Shown in pieces: positions 41,626-49,195 of a stretch of DNA of 49,229 nucleotides. Every line of letters starts with the position of its first letter. Positions within the stretch are counted from its first letter, which is position 1. The stretch is from Mycoplasmatota bacterium (GTDB lineage: Bacteria; Bacillota_I; Bacilli_A; Izemoplasmatales; Hujiaoplasmataceae): assembly GCA_027859085.1 (NCBI GenBank), contig JAQIBJ010000103.1, forward strand, positions 1 to 49,229, given 5' to 3'. Both the position numbers and the translations under genes were made by a program. The notes beneath the pieces were generated by a model, which was given only the letters and a program-made list of their open reading frames with translations, searched no databases and was not told where the DNA came from.

Positions 41626-42957
41626 CTAAATATAATCGGAATTAGGATCTTTTTTATTAATAATTTGCGTGTGTTTGATAAAGAATAAATATAGTGCTAT
41701 ATATGCTGCAATATTTATAATAGCAGAAACAATTAGAAAGAAGTGACTTTCATAAGTTACACTCAATATTGCAATAAGGATTGCAATTGGAGGTAAAATC
41801 GCATAAGCAATTAAATGAGATATATAAGAAATTCCCGTTTTAAATAAGTGATAAATAATCAAAATTATTATAATAAGCGGATATATCATGAATGAAGCTT
41901 CAATGTAGCCTATAATATTGGATAACTTATATAAATATTCAATCCCATTTCTTCCAACAAAATATTGCGTAATCATTGGATTCAACAAACGCCATAGATA
42001 CCTTATTGAACCAATGAAAAGTGCGGAATATATATATAAAGTCAAAAGTTTATAAACTGAGCCTTTTCCTAAAAATCTATTAATTGATTTTCTTATGATA
42101 AAAAACATGATTGTTGAAAGAATAATAAAGTCTATACTAAATAGAAAAAAAGTTGCTTGCATTATATTTATATTATGTAATCCTTCAATGTTCGATGGCA
42201 AATCAATTAAGTAACTTTGATATAAATAATTAATTATTGAAGATGTAACATAGTATAAAAGTATAAATGAAAAGAATAATGAAACATTCATTGAAAGATT
42301 TCTAACCTTCCCATGGGATAACATTTCTTCTTCATCATAGTGGTTTTTCTCATATAAGGAGAAAATCAAATATGTTATACTTAACGAAATAAGAGACATT
42401 AAAATAGCGATTAAGCCAATTAAAATATTTGCTTTAAATATAAGATAGGGTATTAAATTAGTTATAAATATTAAACTGAATATTGAGATCCGTTTAAGTA
42501 TAATTAATAAATAGTCTTTTTTGTTTTTATCGATAAAAGGGAAGTGAAAATAAATTTTTCTTTTTCTTAATTGATAAACAAGAATTATAAAACCTATTAA
42601 GATAAGTGTGGATGTTATATTATATATAATTATGTTTTGAGACTGAAAATATGCGACCATAAAAAAATGTATAAAGAAGCTTCCAAAAAACATTATGGTG
42701 AACAATATATTTCCAACTAGTTGAAAATTTTCTTCAATCCGTTCATCACTACCTTGGTTGAACATAAAGACTCTTATAATATAGAGCAAAAATGTCATCA
42801 GTATGATAAATATTTCAATGCTATAATTGTAAATGTTATATACATCAAAGATTAATAATTTGGTGAATACAAATAGTAACGTTGTTAAAAATATGTAGTT
42901 AAATATAACGAGTTTGGTTTTATTTAATTCTTTAATTATTCTTTCGTCTTTCATCAT
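41626..42957 (-). CDS. Polytopic membrane protein paired with an Xre regulator
   Basis: A 443-residue protein with about 12 hydrophobic segments separated by short polar loops. It is not recognised. A charged loop, YEKNHYDEEEMLSHGKVRN, lies near the middle. The ATG at 42957 has GGAGGG seven bases upstream; the longer ATG at 42981 precedes this site and is rejected. It overlaps the end of the Xre gene by 26 bp, so the two are translationally coupled. Such HTH/membrane pairs are common in Firmicutes, and the membrane partner is often a permease subunit or signal receptor. No ATP-binding partner is next to it. Confidence 0.75.
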   Translation of the reverse strand: MMKDERIIKELNKTKLVIFNYIFLTTLLFVFTKLLIFDVYNIYNYSIEIFIILMTFLLYIIRVFMFNQGSDERIEENFQLVGNILFTIMFFGSFFIHFFMVAYFQSQNIIIYNITSTLILIGFIILVYQLRKRKIYFHFPFIDKNKKDYLLIILKRISIFSLIFITNLIPYLIFKANILIGLIAILMSLISLSITYLIFSLYEKNHYDEEEMLSHGKVRNLSMNVSLFFSFILLYYVTSSIINYLYQSYLIDLPSNIEGLHNINIMQATFFLFSIDFIILSTIMFFIIRKSINRFLGKGSVYKLLTLYIYSALFIGSIRYLWRLLNPMITQYFVGRNGIEYLYKLSNIIGYIEASFMIYPLIIIILIIYHLFKTGISYISHLIAYAILPPIAILIAILSVTYESHFFLIVSAIINIAAYIALYLFFIKHTQIINKKDPNSDYI

Positions 42958-43150
42958 CCTGATCCCTCCAAAATAATTCATCTAAAGTCGTATTGAGTTC
43001 ATAACATATTGATAGGCATAGTTTTAAACTAGGGTTATATTTTTCGTGTTCAATTAAAATGATTGTTTGCCTAGAAACACCTATTTTTTTGGCTAGATCT
43101 GCTTGAGATAAATTTAACAGGGCTCTTTTAGCTTTCATACGGTTATTCAT
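42932..43150 (-). CDS. Small Xre-family DNA-binding protein
   Basis: A 72-residue single-domain helix-turn-helix protein: MKAKRALLNLSQADLAKKIG then VSRQTIILIEHEKYNPSLKL, ending in LDELFWRDQDD. This is the YozG/Cro-like group typically encoded beside a membrane protein. The ATG at 43150 has GGAGG seven bases before it; the longer form from 43168 would start ahead of the ribosome site. AT-rich direct repeats upstream suggest self-control. Confidence 0.9.
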   Translation of the reverse strand: MNNRMKAKRALLNLSQADLAKKIGVSRQTIILIEHEKYNPSLKLCLSICYELNTTLDELFWRDQDDERRKNN

Positions 43151-43170
43151 CTTTAAACCTCCGGACATAC

Positions 43171-43204
43171 ATTATATATTACAATATGTCATATATATAT
43201 TACA
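43171..43204 (-). promoter_or_regulatory. Xre promoter with paired tatattaca repeats
   Basis: The 9-bp direct repeat tatattaca occurs at 43175-43183 and 43196-43204, 21 bp apart (two helical turns). A minus-strand TATAAT lies at 43171-43176. This fits a dimer-binding operator, unproven. Confidence 0.45.
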
Positions 43205-43245
43205 TTATAAAATAAAAAAAATCAATACAACCTTTAAAATAAGTA

Positions 43246-43274
43246 TTGATTTTGTTTATTTCGATAGATATAAT
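43246..43274 (+). promoter_or_regulatory. Promoter of tRNA-Ala
   Basis: TTGATT (43246-43251), 17 bp, TATAAT (43269-43274), nine bases before the tRNA. Confidence 0.8.
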
Positions 43275-43283
43275 AATGATAAC

Positions 43284-43359
43284 GGGGGCGTAGCTCAGCT
43301 GGGAGAGCGTATGGCTGGCAGCCATGAGGTCGTGGGTTCGAGCCCCATCGTCTCCACCA
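43284..43359 (+). tRNA. tRNA-Ala (GGC)
   Basis: Acceptor GGGGGCG/CGTCTCC with two G-T pairs, anticodon loop CTGGCAG giving GGC, T-arm GTGGG/CCCAT with TTCGAGC, CCA encoded. Confidence 0.95.
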
Positions 43360-43369
43360 CTTGAATTTG

Positions 43370-43399
43370 AAGTTTATTCCTTATGAATAAGCTTTTTTT
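43370..43399 (+). terminator. Terminator of tRNA-Ala
   Basis: TTATTC-CTTAT-GAATAA hairpin, extended by AAG/CTT, with seven T from 43393. Confidence 0.75.
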
Positions 43400-43421
43400 A
43401 ATTTCTAGTAATGATGAATAT

Positions 43422-43829
43422 TTAATAAGAAATATAGATAAACGATAATAAGATACCTTCTGTTCCATTTATGGCAGCCGAAATACTGATTGCAACTTCA
43501 GGTGAAATTGTTCTAAACATAATAATCGTTAAACCGATAAAGGTAATGAAGAAACCAATACCATCGCCAACAGAGAATTTAAGACTCTCCTGAATGTCAT
43601 TAATAATCGTTTTTCTTAAACCAGTTCAGGAACTGATTGACGCGAGTGCAGCTGATATTGCGATGTGAAAAAGAACGCCACCTACAAGAACAACAGCAGT
43701 ACCAAGCATTGAAGAGTTTACAGGTAAAATGTAATCCATTGCGAGAGAGGTCGTTAATCCAGCTAATAATTCAGTTTTAATGTTCGTCGATCTTTCTTCT
43801 AGTTTGAACAAGTTCTTAATAAACTGCAT
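43422..43829 (-). pseudogene. Degraded AzgA/NCS2-type purine permease
   Basis: Three pieces of a guanine/hypoxanthine permease (AzgA/PbuG type, normally 430-480 residues) are left in one reading frame. The N-terminus runs FKLEERSTNIKTELLAGLTT to DYILPVNSSML. After a large internal deletion comes a short hydrophobic stretch ending ASISS and a TGA stop (43626-43628). The same frame then continues TGLRKTIINDIQESLKFSVG and IGFFITFIGL, a conserved mid-protein segment. A second deletion joins this to a late TIIM segment, ending at TAA 43422. The first stretch alone (67 codons) is not a functional gene. The purine riboswitch directly upstream supports the identity. Confidence 0.85.
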
Positions 43830-43970
43830 AAAAAAAATCCCCCTTATTTTTTGGTCTGTATTATAGACAAAAATTGAGAAGGATTTCTTATTTTATAAAA
43901 GTATTATAGTCCCATGATTTACGGTAAGGGGCAGAAACAATTAAACCTTATCTTCAATCATATATAATAC
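43830..43970 (-). promoter_or_regulatory. Purine (guanine-type) riboswitch with terminator platform, apparently decaying
   Basis: Minus-strand aptamer 43970-43901. P1 GTATTATA pairs with TATAATAC. P2 has seven pairs around loop GATAAGG. The junction is TTTCTGCC (usual TTTCTACC), loop 3 has ACCGTAAA, and GACTA carries the guanine-specifying C at the position numbered 74 in xpt. Deviations are A to G at position 52, A to U at 24 and mismatches in P3. Downstream, AAATCC (5' arm) and GGATTT (3' arm) enclose an inner stem, followed by eight T just before the ATG (43830-43886). The 3' arm also holds the ribosome site. Confidence 0.85.
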
Positions 43971-44015
43971 ATACTATATATGCTATCAAAGTTTATTTAA
44001 AAAAATAAGCATAAA

Positions 44016-44966
44016 TTAAAAATAAAACTTTTTAAATGATAATGGGTAAACGCCAATTCCTATAACTACCATAATAAAATATCTTAAGAAATCTAAAAAT
44101 ATAGCAATGATTGATAATCCAGGTTGATCAGATAGATTCTCTGTAGATAAAATTAATGAAAAAAATTCTTTTAAAACGATTCTAATGATGAAGACTATTG
44201 CAATCCCTAATACAAAGCGAATGATATTTCTAATTAGATTTTTATGATTTTCAAAATTGACATATTTTTGTTCAATTTCAATTCCGACCACAAAACCAAC
44301 CAAAGCACCAATCATTTTAGCGATTGTTTCAAGATTAAAATAAAAGAGATCTCCATCAAAAGTTGTACCACTTTTTGCTTTAACGAATTCAATGACAATA
44401 AAAATAATTAAAAAAGCAAATGCAAAAGCACCAATCAAACGATACAATAACTCAGGTTTTTTCATCCTATTGATAAAGTAATTTAATCCATAAACAATCC
44501 CAATTCCTAATAAACCACCAACCAATACATCACTTAAGTAATGAACACCAATATACATTCTACTTATACCAACTAAAATTGTGATAATAATAGCGAAAAT
44601 AAATAGGTATCTTTTCTTAAAGAAATAAGCAAGTCCAAAAAAAGTAGTTGCAGCACTTTGAGTATGACCACTTGGCATGGAATAACTTGATGAGGTTTCT
44701 GGCCTTAAATTTGTAATAGTATCATCCACAAGAAAGGGTCTTGGTCTTGCGATAATTACCTTTAGAACACTGTTAATACCTGCTGATATAAATATCGTAA
44801 TTGCTAGTCTTTTTCCATATTCTTTATTGATTGACCAATAGACGAGTCCTAAAACACCAATAATAATTGCTTCTTCACCAAAAAGTGTAAAGAATTCAAA
44901 TAAAAAATCTAAAAAGCCATTTCTATTTTCTTGTAGCCATTTAACAATGTTTAATTCAAAAGTCAT
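44016..44966 (-). CDS. PAP2-family membrane phosphatase
   Basis: A 316-residue lipid phosphatase-type protein. The three family motifs are present: KVIIARPRP (69-77), SMPSGH (96-101) and SRMYIGVHYLSDVLVG (135-150), with H101, H142 and D146 catalytic. About eight membrane segments are seen; the C-terminal 130 residues after the catalytic core add four segments beyond the minimal PAP2 fold. Substrates may be phosphatidylglycerol phosphate, undecaprenyl pyrophosphate or phosphatidate; sequence alone does not decide. GGGAG is ten bases before the ATG. Confidence 0.92.
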   Translation of the reverse strand: MTFELNIVKWLQENRNGFLDFLFEFFTLFGEEAIIIGVLGLVYWSINKEYGKRLAITIFISAGINSVLKVIIARPRPFLVDDTITNLRPETSSSYSMPSGHTQSAATTFFGLAYFFKKRYLFIFAIIITILVGISRMYIGVHYLSDVLVGGLLGIGIVYGLNYFINRMKKPELLYRLIGAFAFAFLIIFIVIEFVKAKSGTTFDGDLFYFNLETIAKMIGALVGFVVGIEIEQKYVNFENHKNLIRNIIRFVLGIAIVFIIRIVLKEFFSLILSTENLSDQPGLSIIAIFLDFLRYFIMVVIGIGVYPLSFKKFYF

Positions 44967-45125
44967 GATAATTGCTCTCCCTTCTTTATTTAAATTAATT
45001 TTATCATAATTCGAGATAATATGGTATATTCATTTCTATTATGATAAAATATTAATAGTTTATATTGATATTGATAAATTAAAGAAACAAAAATTTAATT
45101 TTTATAAAGAAGAAGAGGAGTGACT

Positions 45126-45467
45126 ATGTACTGTTCAAATTGCGGAAAAGAAATTGATGACAAGGCTGTTATCTGTGTGCATTGCGGTGTAGCAACACAA
45201 AATATGAATCAAACACAAAATGTGGATATGACTTTAAAATCTAGATTAGTAGCTGGTTTATTGGCTATTTTTGTTGGGTCTTTAGGAATTCACAACTTTT
45301 ATCTTGGCTATAAAGACAAAGCCTTGATTCAATTATTATTAACGGTAGTTGGTTGGATTATAATAGTTGGACCAATTATTGCAGGTATTTGGGCATTAAT
45401 TGAAGCAATCCAGATTTTTACTGGATCCATCAACAAAGATGCAGAGGGTAGATTATTAAGAGAATAA
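45126..45467 (+). CDS. Zinc-ribbon and TM2-domain protein
   Basis: A 113-residue membrane protein. The N-terminal zinc ribbon is CSNCGKEI then CVHCG. The TM2 domain follows with SRLVAGLLAIFVGSLGIHNF and FYLGYKDKAL, then a second membrane helix and the closing IQIFTGSINKDAEGRLL. The family's function is unknown. The ATG at 45126 follows GAGGAG at five bases; the GTG two codons before it is too close to that site. The gene has its own terminator. Confidence 0.92.
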   Translation: MYCSNCGKEIDDKAVICVHCGVATQNMNQTQNVDMTLKSRLVAGLLAIFVGSLGIHNFYLGYKDKALIQLLLTVVGWIIIVGPIIAGIWALIEAIQIFTGSINKDAEGRLLRE

Positions 45468-45474
45468 TAGAACG

Positions 45475-45509
45475 AAAACTTATTCATTTATTTTGAATAA
45501 GTTTTTATT
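45475..45509 (+). terminator. Terminator of the TM2 gene
   Basis: AAAACTTATTCA-N7-TGAATAAGTTTT followed by TATTTT. Confidence 0.85.
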
Positions 45510-45555
45510 TTGCTTAATACGTGGTAAAATATACGTAATTAATAAAGAGGTATCT

Positions 45556-45876
45556 ATGGAAAAGTTCACTACAGAAGTACTTGAAATAATAAAAAGAATC
45601 CCTTATGGTAAAGTCATGACATATGGCCAGATTGCGTTTAATGCCGGGAATCCGTTTGGTGCTAGGCAAGTCGCTAGGATACTTCATTCAATGAGTAAAA
45701 AAGAGAAACTTCCATGGCACCGTGTGATTAATGCAAAAGGGAAAATCAGTCTGGGTGGCGAGCTAGGGATCATTCAAAAGTCAATGTTGATTGATGAAGA
45801 TGTTGAGTTTAAAAATAATAAAATAAATTTAAGAAAATATTCATTTTTTCTAGAAGAGGTTAAGGATGAAAATTAA
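45556..45876 (+). CDS. Alkyltransferase-like protein (ATL), catalytic Cys replaced by Trp
   Basis: A 106-residue protein with the DNA-binding fold of O6-alkylguanine transferases: IPYGKVMTYGQIA and ARQVARILHS (helix and arginine finger region), then PWHRVINAKGKISL. The transferase's PCHRV cysteine is tryptophan here, exactly as in ATL proteins such as E. coli YbaZ and fission yeast Atl1. ATLs bind alkylated guanine and hand it to nucleotide excision repair. The ATG at 45556 follows AAAGAGGT; the longer ORF starts inside the previous terminator. It overlaps corA by 11 bp. Confidence 0.93.
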   Translation: MEKFTTEVLEIIKRIPYGKVMTYGQIAFNAGNPFGARQVARILHSMSKKEKLPWHRVINAKGKISLGGELGIIQKSMLIDEDVEFKNNKINLRKYSFFLEEVKDEN

Positions 45877-46876
45877 AGACTATTTTACACCAAAATCTGC
45901 TGTATATTCCGGGAAACATCAAAACAAAGAAACTGTTGTAAGACATTTTCTTTATAATGATGAATCAGTAATTGAGACAGATAACTTTGAACAAAAACAA
46001 GGCTATAAAAGTTATATTCAAGTGATTGGGTTAACGAATATAGAAAGAATTGAAGAACTAAAGAATACGTTTGAAATAAATTCTTTAATTTTTGAAGACA
46101 TTTTTAATGTAAATCAAAGAGAAAAAATTGATATTAAAGATAATTACTTATTTTGTGTCATTCATGGACTGTTTTTGGAAGAAAATGGTTATAGGAATGA
46201 GTATATGTCAATGATTTGTACAGATAATATTGTAATTAGTTTTCATGAAGAAGACCCATTTTTCTTAGACACAACAATTAAAGCTTTAGAAACTTATGAA
46301 GATTTACGAGAAAAAACAAGTGATTTTTTATTTTATCATATTCTTGATTTGATTACTGATAATCATATTGATGTTTTCGATAAACAAAACGAAAACATTA
46401 TTCGTCTTGAAGAAGGTATTCTTAATGAAGAGGCATTGCCTCAAGAAGAATTTTATCTTGTTAGAAAATCATTTAATAAATTAAAAAATAATGTTTACTA
46501 TCTATTAGAACATTTGGAAAAATTAATGGTTCGACAACATGGCTTTGTGAAGAAAGATAACTATGAATACTTTTATGATTTAATTGATCATCTAAAACGT
46601 TTAGATTCTCAGATTAATACAGGAAGAGAAAATTTAAAATACTTAGTGGATGTTAACATTAATAATCAATCAAATAAAATGAATAAAATCATGACTACGC
46701 TTACATTATTTTCTGCTATCTTTATTCCATTATCATTTTTCACAGGATTTTTTGGAATGAATTTTGTTAATTTTGGTATCTTAAGTTATGAAAATGCAGT
46801 TTGGTTTTTTGTTGCATTTTGTTTGCTGGTCATTGGGTTTATGGTTTGGTTTTTTAAAAGAAAAAAATGGTTATAA
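45866..46876 (+). CDS. corA: CorA-family divalent cation transporter
   Basis: A 336-residue Mg2+/Co2+-type channel. A large N-terminal cytoplasmic alpha/beta domain is followed by a long helix region (about 170-270) and two C-terminal membrane segments. The selectivity motif GMN is at 297-299 in FTGFFGMNF, and the basic end KRKKW follows. The start lies inside the ATL gene (11-bp overlap). The ion is not determined by sequence. A diguanylate cyclase gene starts 15 bp on, so ATL-corA-dgc is one transcript. Confidence 0.94.
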   Translation: MKIKDYFTPKSAVYSGKHQNKETVVRHFLYNDESVIETDNFEQKQGYKSYIQVIGLTNIERIEELKNTFEINSLIFEDIFNVNQREKIDIKDNYLFCVIHGLFLEENGYRNEYMSMICTDNIVISFHEEDPFFLDTTIKALETYEDLREKTSDFLFYHILDLITDNHIDVFDKQNENIIRLEEGILNEEALPQEEFYLVRKSFNKLKNNVYYLLEHLEKLMVRQHGFVKKDNYEYFYDLIDHLKRLDSQINTGRENLKYLVDVNINNQSNKMNKIMTTLTLFSAIFIPLSFFTGFFGMNFVNFGILSYENAVWFFVAFCLLVIGFMVWFFKRKKWL

Positions 46877-46891
46877 TAAAGGAGCTTTATT

Positions 46892-47854
46892 ATGAGCGAA
46901 AATTTTAAAGATTGGTCCCAAAAAGAATTAATCAATCAAATTAAGAACTTAGAATCAAAGTTGGATGATATTTTATTAAATAAGGATAATGCCAACTTTG
47001 TTCAATTTGAATGGGCAGGTAATTTGGGGCAATGGCACTGGTATGTAAAAGAAAACAAAGTGATATTTAATTATAAAAAAGTGGAGACCATGGGTTACGA
47101 TCCAAAGAAAGTTGGGAAAGTAGACTTTCAGTTTTTTACTGATAAACTTCATCCTGATGATTATGACCGTGTGATGGATAATATGCGCAGTCATTTATCC
47201 GGAAAATCAGAAGCTTATGAAGTAGAATATAGAATCAAACATAAAGATGGACATTATCTATGGTACTATGATAGAGGTTCGGTTATTAAGAGAAGTGATT
47301 CTGGAGAACCGTTATTGCTTCAAGGCATTGTTTTTGATATATCTGAAAGTAAGAGGATTGAAGAAAAATTAAGATATCTTTCTGAAAGAGATTCACTGAC
47401 AAATGTATACAATAGAAGAACTATGTATATAAAACTAGAAAAATTATTAGAAAACAATAAAAAACAAAATGAACTTTTTTCATTGATTATGTTTGACATT
47501 GATCATTTTAAAGAAGTAAATGATCAATATGGACACTTGGTCGGTGATGACGTTCTGAAGAAATTAACAGAAGTAATCATTGATGATAAAAGATCTGAAG
47601 ATATTGTTTGTCGTTATGGCGGAGAAGAATTTTTCTTATTGCTTCCAAACACGAATAGTGAGAGCGCAATAAATGTAGCGAAAAGACTTCGCAAAATGGT
47701 AAAGAAAATGGATGTTCCAAAAGTAGGTCATATTACTGTAAGTATGGGCGTTGTTACTTATCAAAAAGATGAGACCATAGATGAAGTGATTAAAAGAGCA
47801 GATGACCTTATGTATGAAGCAAAAGTGGACGGAAGAGATAACATTAAATTTTAA
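46892..47854 (+). CDS. PAS-GGDEF diguanylate cyclase with I-site
   Basis: A 320-residue soluble signalling enzyme. A short coiled-coil (about 8-28) precedes a PAS_3 domain (about 38-152), with LGQWHWYVKENKVIFN and the PAC part YRIKHKDGHYLWYYDRG. The GGDEF domain is 165-318: RDSLTNVYNRR, FDIDHFKEVND, and active-site GGEEF at 243-247. The inhibitory I-site RxxD is present as RSED (234-237), exactly five residues before GGEEF. It should make c-di-GMP with product feedback. There is no EAL or PilZ protein in the window. GGAG precedes the ATG. Confidence 0.95.
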   Translation: MSENFKDWSQKELINQIKNLESKLDDILLNKDNANFVQFEWAGNLGQWHWYVKENKVIFNYKKVETMGYDPKKVGKVDFQFFTDKLHPDDYDRVMDNMRSHLSGKSEAYEVEYRIKHKDGHYLWYYDRGSVIKRSDSGEPLLLQGIVFDISESKRIEEKLRYLSERDSLTNVYNRRTMYIKLEKLLENNKKQNELFSLIMFDIDHFKEVNDQYGHLVGDDVLKKLTEVIIDDKRSEDIVCRYGGEEFFLLLPNTNSESAINVAKRLRKMVKKMDVPKVGHITVSMGVVTYQKDETIDEVIKRADDLMYEAKVDGRDNIKF

Positions 47855-47876
47855 AGAGTGGAAACACTCTTTTTTT
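47853..47876 (+). terminator. Terminator of the ATL-corA-dgc operon
   Basis: AAAGAGTG-GAAA-CACTCTTT followed by further T to 47876. Confidence 0.9.
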
Positions 47877-47889
47877 GATGTTAATAGTT

Positions 47890-47898
47890 TGATATAAT
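47890..47898 (+). promoter_or_regulatory. Extended -10 promoter of the C-S lyase gene
   Basis: TGATATAAT, with core TATAAT at 47893-47898; no clear -35. Confidence 0.55.
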
Positions 47899-47924
47899 AT
47901 AATTAGTTTGAGGAGATGATTAAT

Positions 47925-49094
47925 ATGAAAAATTGGTTTAAGACATTAAATAGAAAACATACGGATTCGATTAAATGGAAATTGGCTGAAGAAAAGTGCG
48001 AAGGCACAGATTGTTATACTTTTTCAATAGCCGATAGTGATTATGAAACAGCACCTTCTGTAAAAGAAGCACTATTAAATAGAGTAAATCACGGTGCTTT
48101 TGGTTATGCTGGAAAAGGTGAAGACTATGAAGATATTATTATTTCTTGGTATAAAAATAGATACCACATTAATTTATCAAAAGAATCTATCATCCCAACG
48201 CCTACAGTATTGAATGCCTTGAGTGTAGCGATAGACGTTTTAACTGATATTGATGATAATGTTATTATTCAAACTCCAGTTTATCATGTGTTTAAACCAG
48301 TGATAGAACATAATAAAAGAAAAGTGGTTGAAAATCCCTTGTTAGTTAATGAAAAATATTATGAGATGGATTTTAAAAATCTAGAATCATTATTCCAATC
48401 TGGATCCAATACATTTGTTTTATGTAATCCACATAACCCTGTAGGAAGAGTATGGACCAAAGAAGAATTAGACAAGTTAGTAGACTTGGCAAAGGAATAT
48501 AATGTGTTGTTAATCTCTGATGAAATCCATTCAGACATTATTATGCCTGGATATGAGTTTACATCACTTGCAAGATATTTTAAAAAATATGAAAACATTA
48601 TTGTTATTTCCGCGCCAACTAAAGTTTTTAATATCGCGGGATTGCAAATCGCTCAAATGATTGTTGAAAACCAAACCATCAATCAAATATTAAAATATGA
48701 ATATTTGCGACTACATTTAACGACACCTAACCTTTTAGCTTTAACAGCATTAAAGGCTGCTTATACAAAGGGTGTTGAATGGTTAAACGCTCAAAATAAG
48801 CATATTCAAGGAAACTATGATTATATGAAGTCTTATTTAGAACAATACAATAACCTCTTTAAAGTGTATCCTTTAGAAGGCACGTACCTTTCATGGATAC
48901 AAGTAAATATTAAAGATTTAACAGCAAAAGACTTTGTTGAAGAATTAATGAAATACGGCGTTTTTCTTTCAGCAGGTGAAAAATTTGGAAATTGCGATAA
49001 TTTCATCAGAGCGAGTTTAGCATGTTCTAGAGAACAATTAGAAACTGGCTTAAAAGAAATGAATAAGTACTTAAAAGATAAAAAAATTGTTTAA
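47925..49094 (+). CDS. PatB/MalY-type cystathionine beta-lyase (C-S lyase)
   Basis: A PLP-dependent class I aminotransferase-fold enzyme of 389 residues. PatB-like features are FSIADSDYETAPSVKEAL near the N-terminus, GYAGKGEDY, CNPHNPVGRVWTKEEL, D199 in LISDEIHSDI, and Schiff-base lysine K233 in SAPTKVFNIAGLQ. The family splits cystathionine or cysteine conjugates to thiol or homocysteine, pyruvate and ammonia. The ATG at 47925 lies nine bases after GAGGAG; the ATG at 47916 touches that site and is rejected. Single-gene unit. Confidence 0.93.
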   Translation: MKNWFKTLNRKHTDSIKWKLAEEKCEGTDCYTFSIADSDYETAPSVKEALLNRVNHGAFGYAGKGEDYEDIIISWYKNRYHINLSKESIIPTPTVLNALSVAIDVLTDIDDNVIIQTPVYHVFKPVIEHNKRKVVENPLLVNEKYYEMDFKNLESLFQSGSNTFVLCNPHNPVGRVWTKEELDKLVDLAKEYNVLLISDEIHSDIIMPGYEFTSLARYFKKYENIIVISAPTKVFNIAGLQIAQMIVENQTINQILKYEYLRLHLTTPNLLALTALKAAYTKGVEWLNAQNKHIQGNYDYMKSYLEQYNNLFKVYPLEGTYLSWIQVNIKDLTAKDFVEELMKYGVFLSAGEKFGNCDNFIRASLACSREQLETGLKEMNKYLKDKKIV

Positions 49095-49114
49095 AAAAAA
49101 CCGCTGATGAATAA

Positions 49115-49195
49115 TGTGGACCCTATGTCAAGGACATATTAAAAAAGACTAGTAGTAATTAAGGTGTTGATTCCCCTAGGGGAATTGCGCCTTTT
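49115..49195 (+). other. Right-edge segment with strong hairpin, possible insertion-sequence end
   Basis: Bases 49115-49135 begin TGTGGACCCTATGTCAAGGA, a form that reminds me of IS3-type element termini; this is from memory and weak. Bases 49161-49195 form a long hairpin (AAGG...TTCCCC-TA-GGGGAA...CCTT) followed by TTTTTG, a good terminator shape. No transposase frame is visible before the window ends at 49229. Confidence 0.35.

Noticed and set aside
43626-43628. TGA read as tryptophan (Mycoplasma code)
   Set aside because: Long genes here use TGG for Trp and show no internal TGA; catalase and pilD end in TGA at the expected family length. The permease fragment has deletions anyway.
43626-43829. 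A 67-residue intact small membrane protein
   Set aside because: The same frame continues with AzgA sequence after the TGA, and the internal deletion shows it is a permease remnant.
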